A DNA stretch of 64,000 bases from Heterohyrax brucei (taxonomy: Eukaryota; Chordata; Mammalia; Hyracoidea; Procaviidae), in NCBI GenBank assembly GCA_028571685.1, contig CM053143.1, positions 195,865,829-195,929,828 of the forward strand, written 5' to 3'. The position numbers were made by a program, and so were the translations under genes. Below are positions 34,285 to 45,384 of the stretch, one piece after another; the stretch's first letter is position 1; the number at the start of each line of letters is the position of its first letter. Below the pieces are notes generated by a model that worked only from the letters and a program-made list of their open reading frames with translations, had not been told where the DNA came from and did not search any database.

Positions 34285-34378
34285 GACTGAGTTTTCGAGG
34301 AGCAGTGGATGGATTTAAACTGCTGACCTTTTGGTTAGCAGCTGAGCTCTTAACCACAGTGACACCAGGGCTCCCAGT
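34285..34378 (-). mobile_element. AfroSINE head region, antisense, well kept
   Basis: TTTCGAGGAGCAGTGGATGG, ATTTAAACTGCTGACCTTTT, GGTTAGCAGCTGAGCTCTTA and CCACAGTGACACCAGGGCTC read as the reverse complement of the tRNA-like part. Confidence 0.88.
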
Positions 34379-34689
34379 CACGCTACAAGACCAGCTCAAA
34401 TGCCCCCTCATCTGTGACACCTTCTACAGGCCACCCAGAAGAACAGCCTCCCTCCATGCCAGGTGCCGTGGTCTGCCCCAGCCCTGCCTCTCACGCTGGA
34501 TGAGAGGTGGCCAGCACTCGGCTCTATCCCCAGGGTCTCCTTGGCTTTCAATCCTGGGTTCTCAGCTGTGCCATGTGGCCATCTAAGAAAACCAGTGAGG
34601 TCTAGGTTGGTGCTCCCTGTCTGAGACTGGGGCTCACAGTGTTAGCGAAGGACTCCAGACTGATCACAGACAGACACCCAGCAGCGAGG

Positions 34690-35095
34690 CCATCACTCAC
34701 TCATCCAGCCACCCACCCACCCGTCATACACCCACCCACCCAGATACCCATCTACCTGCCAGCCATCGACCCAGCCACACATTCTGTCTGTCCACACACC
34801 CATCTACCCTGATGTCCGTACACTCGGCCACGCATCTATCCATCTATCCACCCATCCATCCACCCATCCATCCACAGACCCACTCGTCCCAGTATCCCTA
34901 TCCAGCCAGCCACCTATCTGTCCTTCTGTCCATCCATTCATCATCCATCTGTACATCCATCTACCTACCCATCCAAATACCCCTCCACCCCCACGCCCCC
35001 ACATCCACCCCCACGCCCCCACACCCACACCCCCACGCCCACACATCCACCCATCCATCCACCACCCATCCATCCATCCTCCAGCCAGCCATGCC
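34690..35095. repeat. CATC/CACC tetranucleotide array
   Basis: (CATC)n with CACC, CCCC and CAGC interruptions. It is C-rich on the plus strand, so in the SORCS2 pre-mRNA it would be GGAT-rich, the opposite of the other arrays in the window. Confidence 0.93.
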
Positions 35096-35164
35096 CTCCT
35101 TCCTTGCCGCCTTCCTCTTCTACGTCCATCTCTCCGTCGACCATGCCCCCATCTACCCATCTGA

Positions 35165-35235
35165 TGAATCCGTATGGAGCACCTACTGTGTGCTGGTGCT
35201 GTGCTAGGCCCCGGGGGGCAGGGAGAAACACAGAG
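35165..35235 (+). mobile_element. Ancient mammalian repeat fragment
   Basis: GGAGCACCTACTGTGTGCTG followed by GTGCTGTGCTAGGCCCCGGG is the familiar TGAGCACCTACTATGTGCCAGGCACTGTGCTAGG sequence of old mammalian repeats. The CATC array ends next to it. Confidence 0.6.
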
Positions 35236-35845
35236 CCAGGGGCTGCCCTCTTGGCCTCAGTCTCACAAAGGGCACAGACACTGAGCAGGGACACTGAGGT
35301 GCGGTGCGGGTTGGGCGGGGGACCTGGAGGCTGCAGGAGTCCAGAAAGGGAGGAGGAGGAGGAGGAAGGGGCTTCAGCTGGAGGGACCAGTCCAGAGGGA
35401 GGCCGGGGAGCAAAGGACCCCCAGGACGGCTGCAGCAGGGAAGGAGGGGAACGAAGAGCAGACCCATCTCAGGCCCTGTCCTGCACTTCTGGGAACCCAG
35501 GGGTGAGAGTGGGGGCCCCTGAGAATGCTCTGGGGAGAGGGTGGGGCAGGCGGCCTATGGCGACAAGACCACCACACATCAGTCCACAGAGACAACGGGA
35601 GCCACAGATGGCTTCGGAGCTGGAGCATGTCCCTGTCGGCTCCGGCTCTAGAATGTTCCCCCGGCCGTGTGCAGAGGCGGGGCTGCAGGGGCAGAGACAG
35701 GAGAGACTAAGGCCGTCCTGCCCACCCCCAGCCCAGCGAGGAGAAGCAGTAGCTGACAGGAAGGACTACTGACCCCAGCCCCGACTTCACCCGAGGGTAT
35801 TTCATCCCCGATTACGGCTCTCCGATGCTCTGGAACGGCTGCCAT

Positions 35846-35857
35846 GGGGGGGGGGGG
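35846..35857. repeat. Poly-G tract of 12
   Basis: Uninterrupted G run between GCCAT and CTGTGCC. Confidence 0.9.
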
Positions 35858-37224
35858 CTGTGCCGCAGCTCTCAGCCCAGAGTGGGGCCACACCAGGCCC
35901 AGGCCAGCTTAGTCAGGGGGACCCAGGGGCCCTGAAGCTCCCCTCTGAGCCCCCGTCTCCCCATCCTGAAATGCAGAAGGTGGCCCAGAAGACACCGGAG
36001 GTCAGCCCACCTGTGTGCCAAGACCACCAGTCAGGGGCCCCTTCTCACCCAGGCCCCCAGCAGGACCCTGCCTTCTCAGTATCCCCCACAACACGGTCAG
36101 AGGGGCCCTCCCATCCTGGCTGGACACCCCAATCCCTGGCTGGACCCGCCCACCCCAGCGTTTGGAGAACCCTGACACGCCCTGGAGCACACCCAACAGC
36201 TCAGGCTTGACTGGGCCCTGGCGGCGGCAGGCCAGCGAAGCTGGGGCCTCAGGAGAGAGGCTGAAGAACAGAGCACTGGCTGTGAGACTGACGCCCCCAC
36301 CATGCAGGCAGGGGGCCAGCCTGACCCGAGAGGTGGGGGTGCCCTGACCCGGGTTGCCTTCTTCGGAGCCCCCAAACAGGCCAGGTGAGGGGCAGACAGC
36401 AAGGCACTCAGTGACTAACAACCCTTCCCGGCAACCACTGTGCAGGCCCTCCACTTGGGACATCTGAGCTCCGACCTGCTGTGCAGCCCCCACTCTGGGC
36501 ACCCTATCTTTGGTGAAGCCTCAATGATAAGTTCAGCTCTGCACCCATTTCCCAACGGGCACCCTGAGGCCTGACTAAAAGCCTCATGGGGTCAGTCCAG
36601 AGCTGGGCCTGAAGCAGGCAGCAGGAGCCCCGCTCACCCCTCCCATCCCTCAGGCCAACAGGGCCCCGGGCAGCAGAGACAAATGGCATGCCCAGTGGGT
36701 TCGGGCACTGCCCATCTTGAGACGCTGTCCTGCGTCTCTGGGGCTGCCGTCCAGCGGCATCACTCCCTCGGCCTCCGTGCCACCAGCCGGGGGCAGGGTG
36801 CTGAGGAGAGGCCTCCAGTCTGGCGGGGGCGCTTATTATCAGTCTCTCCACCCTCCCGCCAGACTCCCCGACCCCTGCGCTCAGGGCTCAGCCAGGCCAG
36901 GGAAGACACAGGCTTCTCCTGGCTACCTGCCCCCAGCACAGGCTCTGCACTGCAGCGGACAGAATTCCTGTTGGGAGAGCACCTGTGGTCTGCAGGAAAC
37001 AGGGTGCAGACAGAGCATGTCTGCGGCAGAGGTCGGGGAGCCCCGCGCTCACTCGGGTGGCAGCATCAGGGGGTCCCCTCAGCTACCACAGGCGTGGCTG
37101 GGGGATGCTGGGGTCAGCGCTACGGGCCTGCCCTGGACTCCCACTGTGCCCGAGCCCTGAGGGCCCCTCTGTGCCCCCACGCTGAAGGAGAAGAGAGAGG
37201 CAGCTGCTGTCAGGGACAGTCAAG

Positions 37225-37525
37225 CAGACCGTGACTCGGCGACTCTGTGTACAGCGAAGGAACGGTGTCAAGTCCTGTGTCATCTCCGCGACTGTTGGTG
37301 AGTCCCCGCCACTGTGGCTGCCGTGTGTGTCCCCCTCGGCAAGGCTCTCCCTCATGTCCCCAGCCCCCTCTCCACCGGCCACAATGTCCTTCTCCAGTGA
37401 CTGGTCTTTCCTGAAGCCACTCCTTAGGAGCATCTGGGTTGTATGTCTTCTGTAGTGACGTGGATTTTTCTGGCAGTCCCTGGGATATTCAGCAGTCCTC
37501 ACCAGCACATTGATTCTCCTGTCTC
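37225..37525 (-). mobile_element. RTE 3'-end fragment, antisense
   Basis: CCGTGACTCGGCGACTCTGT, ATGTCCTTCTCCAGTGACTG, AAGCCACTCCTTAGGAGCAT and GGCAGTCCCTGGGATATTCA match RTE landmarks in order; moderately diverged. Confidence 0.75.
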
Positions 37526-37774
37526 CCACCGCGCTGGGCAAATCTGCCACAAAAGACCCCGTCTGAATCTCACACAGCAAAGATGGCACTTTGATGACTG
37601 ACGTGCATCTGACTCGAGTCCTGGTGTTTCCAGCCACCTCAAAGGCCTGGGAAAGCTGGAAGGCAAAAAGGAGGACCACAGAGAACCAGAGGGAAGCTGT
37701 CCTCTTCAGGGGTCAGACAGGTCACAGACGGGGCATCTGCACACAGGGCACGCTCACTGCCATGGGCGAACTGG

Positions 37775-38465
37775 GTCCACAAAAGTTTGTGTGGACTTGG
37801 TGGGGCCATGCCTCCCCGCCTTGTGTGACCACCCACTGCGTCACCCGATGTCCTTGTCCCGTGCTGTAAACCAGACCTTGACAGTGTTCGTGAGATGGAG
37901 TGGCCACCCTTTACGTGGTAAGGCCAGAGACGGAGCGGACGCCCGGTACGCAGTGAGGCCAGATACGGAGCGGGCGCCCGGTACGCGGTGAGGCCGGGGA
38001 CGGGGCGGGGGCCCGGTGCGCGGTGAGGCCGGGGACGGGGCGGGCGCCCGGTGCGCGGTGAGGCCGGGGACGGGGCGGGCGCCCGGTGCGCGTTGAGGCC
38101 GGGGACGGGGCGGGCGCCCGGTGCGCGGTGAGGCCGGGGACGGGGCGGGGGCCCGGTGCGCGGTAAGGCCGGACTCGGTCTACAGGGTGGGTGATGCTTT
38201 CAGTCAGTCCCTTCTGAGGTACAGACAAGACATGAGGACCTCACGCCACCCAGACAGCAGCATCAGGGAACAGCGTCCCTTTGGACCTGGGGACCCTCTG
38301 TGGAGAAGCTCCCTGGCTGAGCAAAGACTGCTGACAAGGACCCTCCCCGGGGCCCACAGAGCGAGAGCCTCCCCTGCAGCTGGGGCCCTGAACTCGGGCT
38401 GAGGGAGAATCAGCTCCGTCAAAGCCGCCCACTCGTGCAGTTTCTGCCCCAGAGCATCACGTGGC
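37775..38465 (+). mobile_element. MaLR-type LTR interrupted by a minisatellite
   Basis: The left part, TTTGTGTGGACTTGGTGGGG, CCATGCCTCC and CACCCGATGTCCTTGTCCCG, matches the 5' half of the LTR at 49662 (TGTGTTGACTTGACTAGACCATGACTCC). The right part, GCGTCCCTTTGGACCTGGGG, GACTGCTGACAAGGACCC and TCAAAGCCGCCCACTCGTGC, matches its 3' half (GCGTGTCCTTTGGACCTGAG, GACTGATGACAAGGACCC). A 35-bp tandem array (37918-38173) lies between the two halves. The polyadenylation signal region is degraded (GGGAGAATCAGC). Confidence 0.72.
37918..38173. repeat. 35-bp GC-box minisatellite, seven units plus a partial one
   Basis: Unit GTGAGGCCGGGGACGGGGCG followed by GGCGCCCGGTGCGCG. Units start at 37918, 37953, 37988, 38023, 38058, 38093 and 38128, with a partial at 38163. 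The first two units are the most divergent (GAGACGGAGCGG, GATACGGAGCGG) and the inner ones are nearly identical. Very CpG-dense, with a GGGGCGGG GC box in the later units. Confidence 0.95.
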
Positions 38466-38904
38466 TCCCTTCCTTCGAGGGGCCTGGACCACAGGAAGCC
38501 TACAGGCCTTCACTGATAAGCTATACCCCCAGCTTCCCCCACAGCTCAGGGAAGCCTAGGCCAGGAGGTCCCCGCCCGCTTGAGCCCAAATGACCTGTGC
38601 CCCAAGCGGGGCCCCAGGCCTCCATCTGCTGCCCCGGAAAGATGGTCCAGGGGAGGGTTGACCTCAGAGACCACTGCCTGGCTTGAGCCCCCCACTTCCT
38701 GCAAGGTCTCCAGCAGCTCACCTCGCCTCTCAGGACTGCGCCCGCCAACGCTCGCCCGCCCTGGCACCCCCAGCCCAGTGGTGGGCCACCTGGGAGCTCA
38801 TCAGAGGTTGACCCCGCCTCACCTGGCTGCGTTCTCTGACTCAGAGCCGCTCTAACAAGTTCCCCGGGACGAGCATGTGGAAATCCAGAGGCTCTCTAAA
38901 ACTT

Positions 38905-39045
38905 AAAAAAGTCAACTCCGACTCAGAGTGACCCCGCAGGACACAGTAAAGCTGCCCACACGTGTCACTTCCAAGGAGACCTTGGTGGGTCTGAATGGCG
39001 GACTTCGGTTCGTGGTCACAGCTCTCAGTCATGACACCGCTGTTG
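38905..39045 (-). mobile_element. AfroSINE, antisense, degraded
   Basis: AAGTCAACTCCGACTCAGAG followed by TGACCCCGCAGGACACAGTA, TTCCAAGGAGACCTTGGTGG and TCTGAATGGCGGACTTCGG matches the order body, B box, head in antisense. Confidence 0.75.
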
Positions 39046-39047
39046 TC

Positions 39048-39825
39048 ACCTGCTGTTGTCAGGCGCCGTCGAGTCAGCTCCAACTCACAGTGAGCCTGTG
39101 CACAGCAGAAGGAGACACTGCCCAATCCCCACCGTCCCCACCACCGTCACGCTGGGGCCCACTGTTGCGGCCGCTGGGTCACTCCTTCTCATTGAGGGTC
39201 TTCCTCTTTCTTGCCAACTCTCCCGTCTGCCAGGCACGATGGCCTTCTCCAGGGACTGACCCCTCCTGACAACATGTCCAAAGTATGTCAGACGCAGTCT
39301 CGCCATCTCTGCTTCCCAGGAGCAGTCTAGTTGTCCTTCTTCCAGAACAGATCCGTTGGTTCCTTTGTCGGCCCATGGGACACTCAGTGTTCTTCTCCAG
39401 CACCACCGTTCAGAGGCATCGTTCTTCTGCTGTCTTCTCTGTTCATGGCCCAGCTTTTGTACGCATGTGATGTGATTGGAAACACCACGGCTTGGCTCAG
39501 GTGCACGTCAGTCTTGGAGGTGCTGTCTTTACTTTCAACACCTTAAGGGGCCGAGCTCCCCAGTGCCTTCTCCATCCACGGTGTTGCTCACCGGTCCAGC
39601 TGCGGGATTCTTGTTTCCTTGACGCTGAGGTGCAGTCCACCCTGAAGACCGTGGTCTTTGATCTTCATCAGGAAATGTTACAAAAGCCCTGCACTTTCAG
39701 CCAGCGGGCTCGTGTCCACGCGTAACGCAGGCTGTGAAGTGGTCGCCCTGCGATCCCGGCGCCTTGCTCTTTTCCATACAGCCCGGCCTCTCGGAGTCTT
39801 CGCTCCGCATGCGGACTGAGTCATT
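39048..39825 (-). mobile_element. RTE (BovB-clade) LINE 3' end, antisense
   Basis: GCGCCGTCGAGTCAGCTCCA, GAGGGTCTTCCTCTTTCTTG, TGACAACATGTCCAAAGTAT, CAGACGCAGTCTCGCCATCT, TCCGTTGGTTCCTTTGTCGG and ACCGTGGTCTTTGATCTTCA occur in order over about 780 bp. Minus strand near the left: MARLRLTYFGHVVRRGQSLE, the RTE C-terminal motif. No continuous frame remains. Confidence 0.9.
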
Positions 39826-39960
39826 GCGGTTGGGTGCCGCCCGGTCAGTTCGGACTTAGAATCACCCTGCACAACAGGACCCAACCCTTCCGCGTTCTGT
39901 GCCGTGGCCACAGTCAGGTCCACGCACAAGCGCACTGCAGCCACTCTGTCCATCTGACAG
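39826..39960 (-). mobile_element. Second RTE- or AfroSINE-tail copy, directly adjacent
   Basis: GGGTGCCGCCCGGTCAGTTC followed by GGACTTAGAATCACCCTGC and ACAACAGGACCCAACCC repeats the tail landmarks in the same orientation right after the previous element. Confidence 0.65.
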
Positions 39961-40329
39961 ATTGAATCAGTGTGATGAACGGGCACAGCCCTGGTGCACA
40001 ACTTCCCGGCCACCCCACCAGAGGACCCCAGAGCACAGGCCCCTCACTTCGCCTCCAGGTCCATGCCGACCTGCTCTGGCACCTCCACCAGGGTCTCTCA
40101 GGTGCCCTGGCCCTCCCCTGCTACACATGTCCAACACCACCCTGGGCGGGCAGCAGGAGGCCAGTCACACCTGCCACCCTACCTCGCTGCCAGCCGGCTC
40201 CAGGCTTCCCTCAATTGCTGGGGCATCGCTGGCCAGCCCTGGCCTACTGGCTGAAGAGTCTTCTTCAGCTCCAGGCCAGGGGGTGTGAGCCAGCTCCCAG
40301 CCCACCAGTTCACACCAAAGACACTCTTG

Positions 40330-40495
40330 TCGGTTCAGCTGTGTCCCAAAAGGACACATTTGTGTCCTAACTCCTGAACCTGCAAATGGGACTCTACTTT
40401 ATTCCATTAATGGGAACACACCAAAATACGGGGGTCCTAGATCCAATCCGTTCTGCACTGGTGTTTTACAGAGGAAGAAGAGACAAGGAGAAAGG
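40330..40495 (+). mobile_element. MLT1-like LTR fragment
   Basis: GCTGTGTCCCAAAAGGACAC, TGTGTCCTAACTCCTGAACC and TGCAAATGGGACTCTACTTT, then CCTAGATCCAATCC, GGTGTTTTACAGAGGAAG, parallel the MLT1 5' half. Confidence 0.6.
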
Positions 40496-40497
40496 AA

Positions 40498-40625
40498 CAC
40501 TGATTTGCCAATGGTTAGCGCTTTGCTGCTAACAGAAAGGTCAGTGGTTAGACCCCACCCAGCAGTGCCATGGGAGAAAGGCCTGGCAACCTGCCCTCAT
40601 AGAGATGACAGCCTAGGAAGCCACA
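40498..40625 (+). mobile_element. AfroSINE copy
   Basis: CAATGGTTAGCGCTTTGCTG, CTAACAGAAAGGTCAGTGGT, TAGACCCCACCCAGCAG, GAGAAAGGCCTGGCAACC: head, B box and body in order. Confidence 0.85.
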
Positions 40626-41764
40626 AGCCCAGGAACACGGGTGCCCCCTAAACCCTGAAAAGGGGAGGAAGGAATTTTCCCAGTGGCCCACTGCGAGGAG
40701 CCAGGCTGCTCACTGCACCAGCTGAGTGCAGACCTAGGACCCCTATCCGACCTGGTCCCCAGAGTGGCAGAGAAGAGTGTGTGTTGTTCCACGGCAGCAG
40801 GTCTGCAGCCTCTGGTCACAGCAGCCATGTGACACCACACTCTCTCCTCATTTTCCTCCTGAGATGACTGCGTGCAAGTTTGCATTCAAGGCTTTTACAG
40901 AAGAGCCCAGCATGCACCCAGCAGCCCCACCTACAGAAGCCCACAGCCTCACCACGGGTTCAGGGGCCAAGTCCAGCAATGCTAACGGTCCCACAGGCAA
41001 GGCGCAGCCAGCAGGAGCACTCCCTGGCCGTCCTCGGGTGGCGGTGGGTGGGTGTGTCCTCAGCAGGGGGAAAGTACTCGTTTGTACTGGGCTAATCTGA
41101 GCTCCTCACAGCCCCCACAGCCCTGCTGAGGGTCTCCCCAGGTGGGCCAAGCCCAATGCTGCCCCGTGTGGGAGCCTCTTGGTCCCCTTTCCAGGCCCCG
41201 GGCCCCATCGGCCAGCAGGAGGCCTCTCAAAGGCCCCATTGATGGAGAGGGCATGACCCCAGGCTCCATCCCCGGGCTCCGTGTTGCTGCCTCTGACAGA
41301 GCTTCCTGTTCTTTCCCAGAGCCCATACAGGCCCAGGGACACAGGGCAGGGACAGAGCGGGGACGGGGGGGCACACAGGCACAAGGACACAGGGGACATC
41401 AGCCTGGGGACACAGAAGGGGGGAGGGGGGACCCAGGCCCAGGGACACAGGATGGGGAGACTGAGGGGGGACACTGGCTGGGAGGGGTTCAAAGCCGATC
41501 TAGCCTCCCGTCTGCCTCCACCGCCGCCTCCACCTCCCCTCTGTGCAAGTCAGCCCAGCGTCAGCCTGTATGTGGAGGTAGACCTGCTGACCCGCTTGGC
41601 TGCCAAGAGGGGGTGTCTGGGGCCTCTTGGGTGGGGGCTTTGTCTTGTCCTGAGCTTAGTGGCAGCCCAGTGGTTAGGGTGTCCTGAGGGAGCAGGACCG
41701 TCGGAGCATGAAGCGTTTACACAGGCCAGAGGGCCTACGCAGGCCAGTTGGCTGACACGCCTCT

Positions 41765-41810
41765 GGCTGCACATGGGGAAACTGAGGCCTCAGAAGGGTG
41801 AGATCGGCAG
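41765..41810 (-). mobile_element. MIR fragment, antisense
   Basis: ACATGGGGAAACTGAGGCCT followed by CAGAAGGGTGA. Confidence 0.6.
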
Positions 41811-42864
41811 CCAAACCAGGCCCCCAGGGCTGTAGCCACCCAACAGCTATTGGGTCCTTAGCATGGGGCACAGGAAGACACTGGAGCCAAGGTTTTGGAA
41901 CCAACGAGTGAGGGACTGAACGAACGAGGGAGCTCCAGACCCCCACCGTGGCCGGCCCTGAGACCATGCCCAGTGACTGCTCGCTGAATGGAGGAGGCGT
42001 CTCGGTCTCAGCGCAAAGCCCACAGCTGGTGACTCCACGAGCTCCAGGACAAACCAGGGTCAAAGGCCTGGACACTGTCCAGCAAGGGGCAGGGGCACCA
42101 CCTCTGAGCAGGGCAGGGGAACACAGACGGAGTCCCCAGCCACGGGAGGCCTCAGGCCACTCAGGAGGCCCGGGGTGGTCAGCAGAGCCAGGGACAGCCA
42201 CACCGGGAGCCCCATCTGCCGAGGAAAGAGAGGGTGCTGTGGGGAGGCTGTGCCCCAGGGCCACGGAAGCTTCGGGGGCAGCAGGGAGAAGGGAGTGACG
42301 CAGGGCAGGGAGGGTGCAGGCCAGTGAGGCCCAGACCCGGAGTGAAGGCTGTGCCTTAGTGGGCAGCGGAGCGGTCCCCAGAATGCACACCCAGGGGAAC
42401 CTGAGAACGGGTTCTCTGCTGCTGTCGTCAGGCTCAGAGGCTGCAGCGGACTGAGGTGAACCCTAACCCAGGGAAGCAGCTTCCTAAGGGAAAACAGGGA
42501 CACAGAGGCGGAGACTGGAGTGCCATGGCCACAAGCCAGGGATGCCTGGGCCACAGACCCTCCCCCGCAGCCCCTGGAAGGTATGCGGCCCTGCCAGCAC
42601 CACCACCCACCCACTCCCGATTTTGGAGCTCTGACCTCCAGATGGGGAGAGCAGAAACACCTGCTGCCCTGGGCCCCAGCTCACACAGACTTTCCATTCA
42701 ACTCCTGGCCTAGAGGAGGGGTCAGCGTTCAGCCGCCGACCAGCAGGCCGCCCCCACCCCCAGCGGTCCTACTAGGGGGGTCCCTAAGAGCACAGCCGAG
42801 GGGCCCCTGTGGGCAGCTCTGCTGTCCCCTGGGCTGGCTGTGAGGGGAACCGACTCGAGGGCCC

Positions 42865-43025
42865 TTGGCATCAAAGGCTGACGGTCCAGACCCACCCAGG
42901 GGCCCGGGAAGCAAGGCCCGCGGATCTGCTGCTGCGGGGAGTCCAGCCACGGGAACCCCACCGGCAGCATTGTCACGTGGGGCTGCCAGGAGCCGGAACC
43001 GACCTGAGGGCGAGGGCTGGTCTCG
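42865..43025 (+). mobile_element. AfroSINE fragment, GC-drifted
   Basis: AAAGGCTGACGGTCCAGACC, CACCCAGGGGCCCGGGAAGC, then GTGGGGCTGCCAGGAGCCGG followed by AACCGACCTGAG keep the SINE order (GGGGTCGCCATGAGTCGGAATCGACTCGA). Confidence 0.7.
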
Positions 43026-43034
43026 TGCAGGTCT

Positions 43035-43285
43035 GTGTGAGGGCGCCCCCTCCCCCGTGAACCCTTCCCTCACAGACCCCACCCCTGAAAACCCCACCCC
43101 CACATACCCCACCCCTGCAGACCCCTCCCCCGCGGGGCCCTTCCCCACAGCCCCTCCTCTGCGGCCCCCTCCCCGGTGAGCCCCTCCCCCACAGGCCCCT
43201 GCCATGGGAACCCCTCCCCCACAGCCCCCTGCCATGGGACCCCCTCCTCCATGCCCCCCTCCTCTGCGGCCCCCACTCCCGCACA
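43035..43285. repeat. C-rich minisatellite
   Basis: Irregular repeats of CCCCTCCCCCACAG and, in the right half, a roughly 31-bp unit with CCCTGCCATGGGAACCCCTC. Confidence 0.88.
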
Positions 43286-44035
43286 CCACTGACTCCCCCA
43301 CCGGAGTGGATCGGAACAGAGCACCCGCCAGGCAGCTCGGAGCAGGGGGCCCCGACAGGCCCTGCACCCTGACGCGTGTCAATGGAGGTCGCTCAGAGGC
43401 GGGGGCTGCCCTGCTCCTGACCCTCCGGTGGCCGGGGGCTGCCCGCAGGACACGGCCAGCCTGTGGCAGCTCCACAGGCCTCTGGCCGGAACCCAGAGGA
43501 CAGCTCCCTGGCCACACTGCCTCCCAGGCTGGAGAGGGAGAGGACACCAGTCTGTGGCCACAAAGCCACCACCGCTCCCCAGACTCCTAGGGAAGGCAGG
43601 CGGACCAGCACTAAACCCCCTGCCTGCCTGGCACTGCAGGCAGGTCTGAAAGTGGCAGTGGGGCCAGGCTGAGGGCACAGCAGGGGCGTGGCACGGCGGG
43701 CAGGGGTGACACGGCGGGCAGGGGTGAGGCACAACAGGCAGAGTCCTTTAGCTGAGGCCCTGGGGCTCTAATTCTCGAGTGCACTGTGGAGACAATTTCT
43801 CGTGCGGTCCCCAGGGATAGGAAGGCGGCCTGCACCAGGGCACAGTGACCCTGTCACCCGCCCCCAGCGCACAGGTGCAGTGGGTGCCCCCCTCCACTGA
43901 GCTGGGCCCATCAGCACCGCTGTCAGGGACACACACCAGGGAAGCTGCCGAGCAGAGGGACACCATGGGCTCAGCCACAGCCCCACACCGTCACAGACCA
44001 GGGACAGACTCAGGGGCCTGGGGAAGTGACAGTCT

Positions 44036-44140
44036 TCCCCAGGAGGTGATGACCCCCCTGGGGAGGTGATGGCCCCTCTGGGGAGGTCATGACCTCCTTG
44101 GGGAGGTGACAACCTCTCCCAGGAGGTGACAGCCCCTTTC
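44036..44140. repeat. Tandem array of about four to five units near 25 bp
   Basis: CTGGGGAGGTGATGACCCC and variants. One variant, GGGGAGGTCATGACCTCC, creates a perfect 16-bp palindrome at 44082-44097. Confidence 0.9.
44084..44095. promoter_or_regulatory. Perfect palindromic nuclear-receptor-type site AGGTCATGACCT
   Basis: Two AGGTCA half-sites in head-to-head arrangement without a spacer. This is the sequence known as the palindromic thyroid-hormone/retinoid response element. It arose inside a tandem array in an intron, so occupancy is unproven. Confidence 0.3.
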
Positions 44141-44599
44141 CGTTTATAACTTCATGTCTCACAGGGCTCACTTACTGGCAGGGGCCGTCTGTGCCTCAGA
44201 AGGTGGACGGAGCAGGGGGCCTGGACAGGAGCTCTCATCCCACTGGGGTCCCAGGGCACCCCCAAGGCCTCCCCCTCTCCTCCCTTCCAGTGATCACAGC
44301 ACCTGCTGCAGAAGAGGAAGGGAGCTGGGGGAAGGCAGCCCCAACCCAGGGACAGGTGAGGCTCCCAGCCACGGCCCTAAGGACAGAGGAGGGGGCTGCC
44401 AAGGCCAGGGGGCCGGCAGAGAGCCCCTCCCCGCAGCCCCTCTCTAAGCTGGGTGCCATGGGGGGCGTTTACAGTCAGTCCTGAGGCTGCCTCTGAGACT
44501 CTGAGTGCCGAGTCCCCCGAGCCCTCGGGCTGCCTGCCCGCCACGTGACAACCATCCCCAGCCGTGCCAGGTGAGGCCGGCAGCAAGCCCACAGCCGCA

Positions 44600-44745
44600 G
44601 TGCCCAGGACTCTGCTGAGGCGGCCTGGTTTAGTGCGTGAGGAGCAGGCTTCAGAGCCAGGCTGCCTGGGTGCGGATCCCAGCCCCCGCCTGCTAACACC
44701 CCTGCCGTATCCGGGAGACAGCTGCGTGCTGGGCCTCACCCCACC
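44600..44745 (+). mobile_element. MIR element
   Basis: TGGTTTAGTGCGTGAGGAGC, AGGCTTCAGAGCCAGGCTGC and CTGGGTGCGGATCCCAGCCC match the tRNA-derived 5' half of MIR. Confidence 0.78.
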
Positions 44746-45221
44746 AGGACGGCACAGGACCACGAGGCACCCAGGGGGGCCCCACAGCCATCGGGGCAGC
44801 TCCCTCCTGGGACAGGCGGTGCACCCTACACCAAGAGCACAGCTCTTCAAACAACAACTGACGCCAGCATGGGTGTCCGGCTCTCCTCACAGACCCTGCC
44901 AGCCAGACCCCCGGCTATCCTGGGAGGAGGGGTCCCCGGGACCTAGGGCCAGGTCAGCTGTCTCCGTGGGCATCCCATCCACGCCCCGGTACCTGGGGGT
45001 GGCCCTCCTGTGAAGTGACTAACTAATGGCCCGACCCTTCCTTCGTGGGCTCCTCAGACCCCAGTCACTCTGACATGCCACAAGCCTCTGCTGCCTCATT
45101 CCAGAGCCATGACCTCGGGGTACAGACTGCCTCCGACCCCTCGGGACAAGGGTGCACTCCTGAGCTATGTCACACCCAGCCCCTTAAAGGGACCACAGGG
45201 TACAAGTCGCTCAGACCCCAC

Positions 45222-45380
45222 CAAAAACCAAGCCCACTGCCGTTGAGTCGATCCTGACTCATAACGACAGGACAGGGCACAACAGAGCCGCCCCTGGGGT
45301 CTCAAGGAGTGCTCACAGCTTTGAACCGCCAGGCTTCTGGTTAGCAGCCTGAGCACTTAACCACCACACCACCAAGCTTT
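45222..45380 (-). mobile_element. AfroSINE, antisense
   Basis: ACTGCCGTTGAGTCGATCCT followed by GACTCATAACGACAGGACAG, TTTGAACCGCCAGGCTTCTG and GGTTAGCAGCCTGAGCACTT with AACCACCACACCACCAAG. Nearly full length. Confidence 0.88.
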
Positions 45381-45384
45381 CCTG

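Noticed and set aside
37918..38173. CpG island promoter
   Set aside because: The CpG density comes entirely from a 35-bp tandem repeat inside an LTR; no first exon or TSS evidence.
41640..41700. Telomere-like TTAGGG
   Set aside because: Only an isolated GGTTAGGGTG is present; no tandem array.
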